Shown here piece after piece: positions 9,401-16,463 of a DNA stretch of 64,000 nucleotides. The notes beneath the pieces are model-generated. The model worked only from the letters and a program-made list of their open reading frames with translations. It did not search any database and was not told the DNA's origin. Origin of the DNA: UBA60 sp964587885 (GTDB lineage: Archaea; Thermoplasmatota; Poseidoniia; Poseidoniales; Poseidoniaceae); NCBI GenBank assembly GCA_964587885.1, contig CAZPME010000004.1, forward strand, positions 50,414 to 114,413, written 5' to 3'. The position numbers were made by a program, and so were the translations under genes. Position 1 is the stretch's first letter. Each line of letters begins with the position of its first letter.

Positions 9401-10400
9401 AACTCCTATTGCCTGGACTCTACTTGGCTTATCTTTGACCTATCTAAGTGGCCGTCTATCCCTCACATACGTTACATCTAGTGACCAGATTAGTCTACTA
9501 ATATTGGTCTTATTAACAGTAATATTAGCTGGTTTCTCATTGTTGAATCGTCCGGACGTTGCAATCCGCCTCCCATCTTCATTGGAATGGATTTTATTCA
9601 TTCTTGCTGGCACTCGTCTTATTACTTTCTTACTTGGGGGGAGAATGCCGAATCTGTTTTCAGTTGATCCTTCTGATGGCGACATGCTCAATTGGACATT
9701 GCCATGGGGTGTTCAAGAAGCGATTCTTATCATGGTGCTGCTAGTTTGGGATTGGGTAGAATCCCAACGCCTACAACGCCAATTATCCGACCATAGAAGT
9801 GCCGGTGGGCGTGCCTTAATTGTTGCATTAGTGGCGATTATTTCAATCGGTCCAGCATTAATGTTAGCAATTGGATTAGCTCTGCGGCGTGGATTTGATT
9901 GGGACCAACCCGCAGTCGGTCTAGTAGCCCTTCCTTTGGTATTGGTTGCTTGGTCTAGTCTCGAATCGTGGTCAATTCTTCCACTGTTCAATACGTTGAG
10001 TAATGTTGCTCTTATCATGGCAGTTGTAGCCATAGTTTTGGTAATACATTCATTGCTATCTATCAAACCACATTGGACAAGCGCTTGGCTTTGGGATGCT
10101 CAAATATTATTGCCAATCGCAGCAGTATTGGCCTTCAGTACGTATCCTAGCGCATTAGTAATCAGCCTACTCGCAGTATCTCTCTTGGGTTGGATATGCG
10201 GGGTTTTACAGAGGCGTCGAAGTTGGCGCGTCATTGGTGCAATCAATCTCGCCAGTGCATGGTTAGTGGGTTTATTCAGCCTGCAAAGCAATCAATTCAA
10301 TCCAATTTCGGCATTACTGATGTTGGTTGCCACCGGAGTAGTACTTGGCATAGTCACTTGGCTAAACCAAGCATATGAGGCTGAATTGGCAAATGATTAG
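6450..10400 (+). CDS. Giant multi-spanning membrane protein of unknown function
   Basis: About 1316 residues. A hydrophilic, acidic N-terminal region of roughly 135 residues is followed by some thirty or more hydrophobic segments in close succession. One cytoplasmic-looking, charged interruption (EKQKKRRKRSGSIGEYD) lies near residues 895-915. There is no transporter signature, no P-loop and no catalytic motif that I recognise. The size and uniform hydrophobic repetition resemble DUF2339-type proteins, but I cannot confirm that. Start is either GTG 6441 or ATG 6450. A run of ten G at 6569-6578 lies in the N-terminal part. The stop overlaps the convergent phosphohexomutase stop by four bases. 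Confidence 0.75.
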   Translation: MSRKHVSVRMGEGDVSTEDSPDEKTESSKDRIIDQRSFELGGGLDISDFLVGNTLEAAKADDERDDLHRQQVAERAQRGEEASDSAVGLLIDPFERAEVGGEISSRAGEILRDGTVAVAAESDTITELATEGEKRLHWSLMVTMIVVYSLIGWLVGTILPPAIGGIGLILLAGFGLWLGERWIPNPNMRILGVTWVIISMKLLYGLALDLHHWGLLEEYAPSGMGADSALGALMVAIIGLNIAIAQHHDEDAIAAQATLVTLALASATGAIYGEISLALMIGFATILLHGLALLRKSGNLASLGIAASNLWIGIHALANGWSLGGLEILHFNDALLVFLLMIFVNSTNATIAARFYQSKNWFSDGFSLLGLGRPGLWGVSVALGMVGALMAIAANRSETGYALAQVVLLMAVFGGSYLAVRGVAIDRLQKYLIIPMPTLILVLVVLESGLVEFAMTGLSSYGLFAIGAAIVTANLLLKHQSSVSDHVLWLGGITSLFLLTILVPADEVEGGRILLFGIIAVCAGMALLAILRDSPSLAGVSVIAPWVWAFAFATDIETRMVGADVVVMHFSPNDLAFFLAAIVAIQQPVNNRLGATGVNLAGKLLGMSEISTRLRDSGIMQLWNIGLLVALLGILAITRPGAISSVGLVMVFSLLLLVHIGAEITGRHQNNPQFLIVSFGITALLLQWRIGLDAIWPIFISLAALPLASAEVERLNTWMAGADSIDRGADEDALQPQPESIFTLQMGLIAASLMVFYISSTTLGKSELTHPYWWPSAILTAWIFVAVVAATLAVYLPKADSFDKILQPAMASIIMIIAMIVAVNDAQFSAWPFWAGLLIFLATGGWLAAQGEIRSGIKSVARRDDRIAEYSQAQQATTHSNDLSGVKMFDPRVVELAEKQKKRRKRSGSIGEYDLIAGDIHHRPVVVLAFITGLLLGTTWWSFFSGQGESMLAFGGVTSVIFIGLSRWRASTLNLRLPDMMGIETPIAWTLLGLSLTYLSGRLSLTYVTSSDQISLLILVLLTVILAGFSLLNRPDVAIRLPSSLEWILFILAGTRLITFLLGGRMPNLFSVDPSDGDMLNWTLPWGVQEAILIMVLLVWDWVESQRLQRQLSDHRSAGGRALIVALVAIISIGPALMLAIGLALRRGFDWDQPAVGLVALPLVLVAWSSLESWSILPLFNTLSNVALIMAVVAIVLVIHSLLSIKPHWTSAWLWDAQILLPIAAVLAFSTYPSALVISLLAVSLLGWICGVLQRRRSWRVIGAINLASAWLVGLFSLQSNQFNPISALLMLVATGVVLGIVTWLNQAYEAELAND
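6569..6578 (+). repeat. Homopolymer run of ten G inside a coding region
   Basis: Ten consecutive G bases encode part of the LGGG stretch near residue 45 of the giant membrane protein. A gain or loss of one base would shift the frame and truncate the protein. Shorter runs exist elsewhere in the window (eight C at 3294-3301, seven C at 2110-2116), so this is the longest but not unique. Confidence 0.9.
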
Positions 10401-12028
10401 TCAATTAATTCACGTTTCAATACTTCCTCAATTACTTCAAGTAATTGTTGTGCTAAATTGCTTAACATAGAAATTTCCGGGGCCATCCGAATGCTTACAT
10501 TGGTTTTTGCTTCAGTTCCAGAATTGCGAATTCCAATACTTACTGGTTGCCCATTGAGAGTTGCCTCTAGCAACAATAGCGAAGTTTCACCAGCAATTGC
10601 TGTCCGTCGCCAATCTTGGCATTCCCCCCAATTCATCACTGAATCTCGGGCTAAGTCCTCGACCATATCCGAAAGTGAATTTTCCCCATCCCACCGACTT
10701 CGCTCAACTCCTTTTATTGAGATTCGCCGTTTCCATCCACGGGTAAAGCCCCCTAGACAAATACCCCCCAACCCTCGGTCTGCAGATAATACAGCAAGCA
10801 AAGTTGCAACGCCATCACCGACCAAACTCCAGTGTCCAGTCAGTGTTGGATGGGGACTAGGTAGGACTAGATGACCACTATCTTCACTACCGACAATTTT
10901 TGGCATCGCTTCATCATGGAGAAATCCCTCTAGTGCAGAGAATGATTTTGCAAGTGCAGCAGAAAGCCATCGGTCTCCGACTGCGGTTTGGAAATCTACA
11001 TTGAGGCCGAGGTCGGTTTCAATTGAAGCAGCGAGTTGCCATCCAGCCCCTCCGGAACGTAATATCGCGTCGGCCATCATATCGCCATCAAATATTGCAA
11101 GGCCACCTTCAACAACTACAATCAGTAAGCACCTGTCACCATCACCATCAAGTGCCGCACCGACGACAAACCCTTCATCCCAATGCTCAGGTCTACCGTT
11201 TTGGCAATATTCACTTAGGTGTATTAGGAGTGCATGTTGACCTGAATAGGAGATCAATTCTTCCCAACTCCAATTGTCATTTGGAGAAAAATCTCCAGCA
11301 CCACAATCCACATTAAGCCCTGTAGGGTTACCGACAGAAAACACATTGATGCCATTATTGATTAACCACTCAACTAACCATTCTTGGGCCGAACCTCCAG
11401 AGGTGTCAAGGGCAATTCCTTCCGGGGGAATTGAAGGGGCATGGTTGGATGAATTTTTTGCTAAATTCTCTGTAAATAGCGCCAATCGTTTTTCGAGTAC
11501 TTGTCGATGAATCACCCGTCCATCCATTCTCCCATCGGGTTGAGAAATTCGTTTCAATTCAGGGATATCAATTTCGCGCTCTTCAGCAGCCAATTGGGCA
11601 ACGATATCGCTAACTTGATCCTCAAACGGGGGCATCGATTTGTAACCATGCGAATCAAAAATTTTCACACCAGAATCAGCAACAGGGTTGTGGCTAGCAG
11701 TGACCATACAACCGATCTTCGCCCCTCTCTCAAGGAGGCATGCTTGAAGCGCCGGGGTAGCCACATCTCCAACCCAAATGACTGAAATTCCCCGCAGATG
11801 AAAACCTTGGGTTATCGCTTCTACTAATCCCGAATTATCGGGACGCAGATCCCATCCTATGACTACCTCATCCCCTTTAGCCAGAGTTGCTCCTAGTGCT
11901 TCCCCGATTAGACGAAAAAGTCGAGGGCAAATTGTCCTCATTGTGAACAATGAGTTTATTGCATCATCATCGCTTTCGCCATCCGCGACAACCTTGCCAC
12001 GAATGCCATCAGTTCCAAACAGCCTCAT
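10397..12028 (-). CDS. glmM: Phosphohexomutase (phosphoglucosamine/phosphomannomutase family)
   Basis: Alpha-D-phosphohexomutase that interconverts sugar 6- and 1-phosphates. The protein begins with LFGTDGIRG, has the phosphoserine loop TASHNP with Ser at 112, the metal loop DGDGDR at 294-299 and the sugar-binding GSEDSGH. The GTDGIRG start is typical of GlmM-like enzymes. The gene lies just after a minus-strand left-handed beta-helix protein, so glucosamine-phosphate mutase for UDP-GlcNAc synthesis is the preferred role, although mannose or glucose substrates cannot be excluded. At 543 residues it is about 90 longer than typical, with extra sequence between the domains. The gap to the upstream gene is only eight bases. 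Confidence 0.88.
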   Translation of the reverse strand: MRLFGTDGIRGKVVADGESDDDAINSLFTMRTICPRLFRLIGEALGATLAKGDEVVIGWDLRPDNSGLVEAITQGFHLRGISVIWVGDVATPALQACLLERGAKIGCMVTASHNPVADSGVKIFDSHGYKSMPPFEDQVSDIVAQLAAEEREIDIPELKRISQPDGRMDGRVIHRQVLEKRLALFTENLAKNSSNHAPSIPPEGIALDTSGGSAQEWLVEWLINNGINVFSVGNPTGLNVDCGAGDFSPNDNWSWEELISYSGQHALLIHLSEYCQNGRPEHWDEGFVVGAALDGDGDRCLLIVVVEGGLAIFDGDMMADAILRSGGAGWQLAASIETDLGLNVDFQTAVGDRWLSAALAKSFSALEGFLHDEAMPKIVGSEDSGHLVLPSPHPTLTGHWSLVGDGVATLLAVLSADRGLGGICLGGFTRGWKRRISIKGVERSRWDGENSLSDMVEDLARDSVMNWGECQDWRRTAIAGETSLLLLEATLNGQPVSIGIRNSGTEAKTNVSIRMAPEISMLSNLAQQLLEVIEEVLKRELID

Positions 12029-12036
12029 GTCTCCAC

Positions 12037-12735
12037 CTAGGAAATGAATGAACCTGCTCCATGAATACCACTTACAGTTGCATTTGGAACAACCATTGAA
12101 TCACAGCCAAGTATCACTCCTGGATTGGTAACCGCGTTGCAACCTAATTGGCATCCTTCACCCAGAAGAGCGCCGAATTTACGCAATCCTGTGGCGATTC
12201 GCCCTTCACCATATCGAGTTTTGACCTCTTTACCATCATGGCGTAGATTAGATAATTTCACTCCCGCACCAAGATTAACTCCTGAACCAAGAATCGAATC
12301 ACCAACATAGTTGAAATGTGGTGCTTTTGCACTAGGGAAAAGAATACTGTGCTTAACCTCGGTTGCGTGGCCAATTACTGAATCTGCACAAGCCCAAGTA
12401 TTGGCTCTTACTAATGCGCCATGACGAACATCACAGCGCGGTCCAATATAGCAAGGTCCAATAATATGACAAGAGGGTCCGATAGTAGCCAAGTCATCGA
12501 TATAAATTGTGCCTGCGCTATCATCGATAGTGGTTGTTGCATCTAATTCATCCGGAATATTACTTCCAATAACTGACAAAATTGTAGCCAATTGTGACTT
12601 TAAACCATTCTCTGAATTTGGGTCGAGTAAATGCCATGCAACCGATTCGGGGATTGCTGGAACATACCCATCGTATTCTGCATTCGCAGATGGCCAAAGT
12701 ACAGCCGGTCGCGCAGATTCAGGTACCCCGTCCAT
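12037..12735 (-). CDS. Left-handed beta-helix (hexapeptide) protein, GlmU C-domain-like
   Basis: The middle and C-terminal parts consist of imperfect hexapeptide repeats (IGPSCHIIGPCYIGP, then SILGSGVNLGAGVKLSN), the hallmark of left-handed beta-helix acyltransferases. The GSGVNLGAG element matches the acetyltransferase half of GlmU and archaeal sugar-phosphate nucleotidylyltransferases, but no N-terminal pyrophosphorylase domain is present. With the phosphohexomutase directly downstream, a role as GlcN-1-P acetyltransferase, or a related function in UDP-HexNAc synthesis, is likely. The ATG at 12735 (MDGVPES) avoids overlap with the preceding small gene; an upstream start at 12807 is possible. 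The missing nucleotidyltransferase would have to be encoded elsewhere. Confidence 0.75.
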   Translation of the reverse strand: MDGVPESARPAVLWPSANAEYDGYVPAIPESVAWHLLDPNSENGLKSQLATILSVIGSNIPDELDATTTIDDSAGTIYIDDLATIGPSCHIIGPCYIGPRCDVRHGALVRANTWACADSVIGHATEVKHSILFPSAKAPHFNYVGDSILGSGVNLGAGVKLSNLRHDGKEVKTRYGEGRIATGLRKFGALLGEGCQLGCNAVTNPGVILGCDSMVVPNATVSGIHGAGSFIS

Positions 12736-12772
12736 GGCTAGGCGAAAACGATGCTGGACATGGGGTTTACGC

Positions 12773-13027
12773 TTAGGATAGGGCGTAGATTCTCTTACCG
12801 GTACCACTATCCAAGGTCCAATTGACTTGTTTTAGATATCGAGGGATGAAAAAGCCTATTTTTCTCGCAGTAAGGCCATGGTTTCTCATTTTTCGGTTAT
12901 TTGAGAGATGACTGACAATATCCGCTGCTGAACAGCCTGGGTATTGCTTCACATAATCGATTATTTCTCGCTTTAATCGATCTAACCGCGCTTGCTTTTG
13001 GCTACCTATTGCAGTATTCTTCTTCAT
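12773..13027 (-). CDS. Small winged-helix-like protein
   Basis: Eighty-four residues, basic N-terminus. The pattern EIIDYVKQYPGCSAADIV, then a basic turn and GLTARKIGFFIPRYL, then a beta-hairpin-like end (WTLDSGTGKRIYAL) fits a winged-helix DNA-binding fold. The ATG at 13027 is preferred over a longer frame from 13060 because a TATA-like sequence lies 21-30 bases upstream. It may act as a regulator of the downstream UDP-sugar genes or as a nucleoid-associated protein. Neither role is shown by the sequence. Confidence 0.65.
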   Translation of the reverse strand: MKKNTAIGSQKQARLDRLKREIIDYVKQYPGCSAADIVSHLSNNRKMRNHGLTARKIGFFIPRYLKQVNWTLDSGTGKRIYALS

Positions 13028-13047
13028 AGTGTAATATATGCACTGAG

Positions 13048-13057
13048 AGTATATTAT
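13048..13057 (-). promoter_or_regulatory. TATA-like box of the small winged-helix gene
   Basis: On the minus strand the sequence reads ATAATATACT, centred about 25 bases upstream of the ATG at 13027. That spacing would place the transcript start at or next to the start codon, a leaderless arrangement common in archaea. Confidence 0.4.
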
Positions 13058-13085
13058 CAAAGGCCGGGATACCCCTAAAAACGCT

Positions 13086-13913
13086 CTACTGAGTTGAAAT
13101 CACATCATCCCAAGACTTTGCGCTACCCCGCCTATAAACATCGTTATGAAACCTTCGTTGGGGGTAATGAACACATCTTGCAATCCGGCCCCGATGGTCG
13201 TAAATTCCTTGTCGCGTATATAGAGGGACATTTACCTCTTCCAGGATGAGATTTGGGCCGGTTTTGGATGGTGGAGCATCTTCAACTCGTTCAAGTTCAC
13301 CATCCCACAGCAATTGGTCAGTAGTTGGTGGTTGTAAAGTCTCATTTTGGCTTATACTGAACCCACCTTCAGCTAATTTGCACCACCGCCAAGCAGTTTG
13401 CGAACCATCATTCAACCAATCAGTCATTTTGCGCATCTGCTTAATATCGGGTAAGGCAAGAAGGGTGCGCTCCCACCATCCATCGGTACGGGCTAGTGTT
13501 ACATGGTGAACTCCTGGTTGAACTTCACGCGAATCCATAGTATCAATCCAAGTGCGGCAAATACCATCCAATCGTATTGGAATAACCGGCATCATTGAGA
13601 TGCCAATATCGGATAAGCGATATGGATTCCCTAATTCTCCAGCAACTAAGAATAATCGACGCTCCGCCATCGGAGTAGCATCATTTTGCTCGAGAAAATG
13701 TTGTATTGATACGGTTACATCATTTTCATCTATCAGTGAATGGGAATTAACCCATTCCAGTATTTCATTTGAACCAACAACATCCCCAGATAATCGCCGG
13801 TCAGTCTCCATTGGATGTACAGTGCGTTTAGATTGCATCCAAGCTGTTGTAGGCAAGGTTTCAGGAGAAGAGCCGACTGAAAGAGGCCAACCACGCGCAT
13901 TACTTACCTTCAT
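13086..13913 (-). CDS. Hypothetical protein
   Basis: A soluble protein of 275 residues that I do not recognise. It is rich in Trp and has no signal peptide, membrane segment, zinc motif or nucleotide-binding loop. The C-terminus is basic and aromatic (YDHRGRIARCVHYPQRRFHND). A segment DPVRLDGIC-like around residue 115 precedes a run of short beta-type stretches. It sits in a minus-strand series between an MFS transporter gene and a small winged-helix gene, with short gaps. Codon use resembles the neighbours, so it appears to be a real gene. Confidence 0.65.
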   Translation of the reverse strand: MKVSNARGWPLSVGSSPETLPTTAWMQSKRTVHPMETDRRLSGDVVGSNEILEWVNSHSLIDENDVTVSIQHFLEQNDATPMAERRLFLVAGELGNPYRLSDIGISMMPVIPIRLDGICRTWIDTMDSREVQPGVHHVTLARTDGWWERTLLALPDIKQMRKMTDWLNDGSQTAWRWCKLAEGGFSISQNETLQPPTTDQLLWDGELERVEDAPPSKTGPNLILEEVNVPLYTRQGIYDHRGRIARCVHYPQRRFHNDVYRRGSAKSWDDVISTQ

Positions 13914-13945
13914 GGCTTATCGTTATCGTTAGTAGTGAAGAACCT

Positions 13946-15283
13946 TCATGTGGTCGGATTTGCCTTTGGTACGGTATGCGGATAGGTAAATTTCACAGTC
14001 ATTTGCAGCAATACTGCGATAATGAAAATAATACCAGCGACACGGAAGCATGTATGATAAGTCCAATATCCACTACCTTCAACTGTTAATGACCAAATGT
14101 ATGCGGCCGAGAATGGACCAATAATGCGTGCTAGTGAGCCATACCCAACTTGAGCACCCATTACCACCCCTAGGTCTTGGCCAGCTTCTTTTGCAGCGAA
14201 GGTAAGTACTGATGATTGGGTTGGGACATAGAGTGCGTTTCCTGCAGAGATAAGGCCTGCAACCAAATAAAGCCACAATATGGTCGAACTTGGTACATAT
14301 GGCAGGGAAGCGATGCCAACTCCCGATGCAAGGATGCCTACGATCATCAATTTTGACATCGAATATTTTTGTGTTAATTTTCCAATTAAGCCGCCTTGAA
14401 TGATTACGCCAACGATACCAATGAATGCAAACACAAACCCGTTTTGTAATTCACTTAATCCTAATCCTCCTGAATTAATCGCCAATGCTGTGAAGAGGAT
14501 GAATGTGCCGTGCATCATGCTAAATCCAACCATGTAGAGGAAATACACGATCATCAATTTGGAGATTACTGGGATTCGAAGGACACTGGCTGAATTTTTG
14601 ACCATACTTACAAATCCTGCACCGATAGACTCTGTGCGCTCACACCGTTGTTCAATACTCAAACTCTCTGGCAAGTGCTTAGCGGCGAGTATCAAACTAG
14701 AAAAGGAGAGTAAACTACAAAATAAGCAGGGGAGGAGGTAGGGATAACTATGCCAAAAATTAGTATCAAAAAATCCACCAAATGTGCTGGCGGGGTCAGA
14801 TAATACCCCGCCAATAAAAGGGCCAATCATAAATCCGAGGCCAAATGCAGCCCCAATTGCTCCCATGCGTTTTGCGGTTTCTTGCGGATTGCTAATGTCG
14901 CCGACATAGGCCTTTGCTACTGCAATATTGCCATTACCAGCACCTGCTAAAAACCGAGCGATTAAGGCAATCATCAATGTACTAGAGAGGCCAAATAGAG
15001 TAAAGAAAACAGTGTTTGAAGCCAAACCAAGCATCAGGACTGGGCGTCGTCCCCAACGGTCGGAAAGGGAGCCAAGTATTGGTGTGAATAGGAATTGAGC
15101 AGCGGAATACGCGGCTATGATGATACCAACCCAAAGGTCGCGTGACCCCATATTATCGATACCTTCAGCCGTGGCTAAATCCTGAACAAAATAGGTCAAG
15201 AAAGGAATTACGAGAGTCAAACCGATCATGTCGATGAGGATGACGAGGAATAGAATGCTCATCGGAGATTTCTGCTTTTCCAC
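13946..15283 (-). CDS. Major facilitator superfamily transporter, DHA1/TetA-like
   Basis: About 445 residues with twelve predicted membrane segments. The cytoplasmic loop between helices 2 and 3 carries the MFS signature GSLSDRWGRRPVLMLGL, and helix 5 has the GPFIGGVLSD antiporter-type motif. This points to the drug:H+ antiporter 1 group that includes TetA-like exporters, but the substrate cannot be inferred. The start is a GTG at 15283; a downstream ATG at 15262 is an alternative. The gene is followed, with a short gap, by a hypothetical gene on the same strand. Confidence 0.9.
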   Translation of the reverse strand: MEKQKSPMSILFLVILIDMIGLTLVIPFLTYFVQDLATAEGIDNMGSRDLWVGIIIAAYSAAQFLFTPILGSLSDRWGRRPVLMLGLASNTVFFTLFGLSSTLMIALIARFLAGAGNGNIAVAKAYVGDISNPQETAKRMGAIGAAFGLGFMIGPFIGGVLSDPASTFGGFFDTNFWHSYPYLLPCLFCSLLSFSSLILAAKHLPESLSIEQRCERTESIGAGFVSMVKNSASVLRIPVISKLMIVYFLYMVGFSMMHGTFILFTALAINSGGLGLSELQNGFVFAFIGIVGVIIQGGLIGKLTQKYSMSKLMIVGILASGVGIASLPYVPSSTILWLYLVAGLISAGNALYVPTQSSVLTFAAKEAGQDLGVVMGAQVGYGSLARIIGPFSAAYIWSLTVEGSGYWTYHTCFRVAGIIFIIAVLLQMTVKFTYPHTVPKANPTT

Positions 15284-15354
15284 ATCTTCCCCTCATCATC
15301 GGGTGAATTGGGTCTTTCTTGTGTCTTGCCCTCAAGATTCTCTGATGGATAATT

Positions 15355-15861
15355 TTAGAGGATGAAGCGAGGCAAATGACGGGTGAGGGAAACATGACCG
15401 ACGACTCCGACTAATGCTCCCTCATTATCGACAACAGCAATTTGATTTAGACTGTGGGCGAGCATTAATGCTCCTGCCTTGAGTAGTGGAGTCGAAGTGC
15501 GCAATGTAAGCGGGGGGTGGGAAATTAGTTGGGTTGCAGGAGTAGCGTGCATCCATGCCACATCCCGATTTACAGTTTTACGGGCAATGATTTTCAACAC
15601 GTCGACGGCGTGAATTCGTCCTACTGGAACACTTTCCATGTCAACGATGAAAATGTGGTCCCAATCGTGTTCCGATATGGCGTTGATTACATCAAATACT
15701 GATGCTGTATCGGCCAAAGCGTGGGCTTTGGACATGACCTGACTACAAGTGATTTTTCGGGCCTCTTTTGAAATTGGACGGGAAGCCGCAGCGCGCCGTT
15801 TTGCTCTACTTGGCACCATGTCTCTCATGCCGCTCGCCCTCGCCTTTCTATTTAAGGCCAT
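15355..15861 (-). CDS. Two-CBS-domain protein
   Basis: A basic N-terminal leader of about 35 residues (RAKRRAAASR) is followed by two CBS domains. The first runs from about 38 to 95 (VMSKAHALAD... FIVDMESVPVGRI), the second from about 105 to 165 (PPLTLRTSTPLLKAG... IAVVDNEGALVGVV). CBS pairs bind adenosine nucleotides or related ligands and usually regulate a partner. No catalytic domain is attached. It lies immediately upstream of the MFS gene on the same strand, but no regulatory link is established. Internal ATGs at residues 12 and 15 are possible starts. Confidence 0.85.
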   Translation of the reverse strand: MALNRKARASGMRDMVPSRAKRRAAASRPISKEARKITCSQVMSKAHALADTASVFDVINAISEHDWDHIFIVDMESVPVGRIHAVDVLKIIARKTVNRDVAWMHATPATQLISHPPLTLRTSTPLLKAGALMLAHSLNQIAVVDNEGALVGVVGHVSLTRHLPRFIL

Positions 15862-15974
15862 CAGCGACTTGGTTGAGGCTTACTCAGCATTATTTCACTC
15901 ATGATTGAATAAAACAAGATTTTTGCGGTACATGAATCCCAAACGCTGATGAGAGATAGTTGCAAGCGCAAGGC

Positions 15975-16463
15975 ATGACTGTACCGGACAGCGTGCTTCA
16001 TTCACTCCATTTAATGGAAGGCTATGACCAAATGCTAGCAATGGACCAAATTGCCCGTGAACATGGTATCTCTCCTGAGCAATTACAAGCTGAATTACAA
16101 GCATTTATTCAACGCGGTGCTGCCAACCCTGTAGGCATTCAGCCAACAGCGGCTACAAATCAATCTGCAATTTATAATCCAAGCGTAGGGGAAGCGCCTG
16201 CACACAAAGTCGATGGTTTTGATGATTCGGCGATGGGCGTTACTACACCTCCTGCGATGGCTTCTAGTGCACCGCGCTATATCGACGACCCATCGAAATT
16301 GCGAATGCGATATGACCCTAGTAGGGAAGGTGGAGATCGACAAGCGGAAATTAGCCAAGCCATCTTGTGCCCGACCTGTAGTGCCCCACTAGGTATACCT
16401 GCGTTGCGACCAATCAAAGTAACCTGTCCTAATTGTGCAACTGAGTCGTTATTTGAGAATTAA
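15975..16463 (+). CDS. Hypothetical protein with C-terminal zinc ribbon
   Basis: About 162 residues. The N-terminal third is helical (LHLMEGYDQMLAMDQIAREHG) and looks like a small helix-turn-helix or protein-binding module. The middle is a low-complexity Ala/Pro/Thr linker, and the C-terminus has two CPxC knuckles, CPTC and CPNC, separated by about 19 residues, forming a rubredoxin-type zinc ribbon. A TTG at 15960 would add five residues. The stop overlaps that of the convergent hydrolase gene. A role in nucleic acid or protein binding is plausible but not shown. Confidence 0.65.
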   Translation: MTVPDSVLHSLHLMEGYDQMLAMDQIAREHGISPEQLQAELQAFIQRGAANPVGIQPTAATNQSAIYNPSVGEAPAHKVDGFDDSAMGVTTPPAMASSAPRYIDDPSKLRMRYDPSREGGDRQAEISQAILCPTCSAPLGIPALRPIKVTCPNCATESLFEN

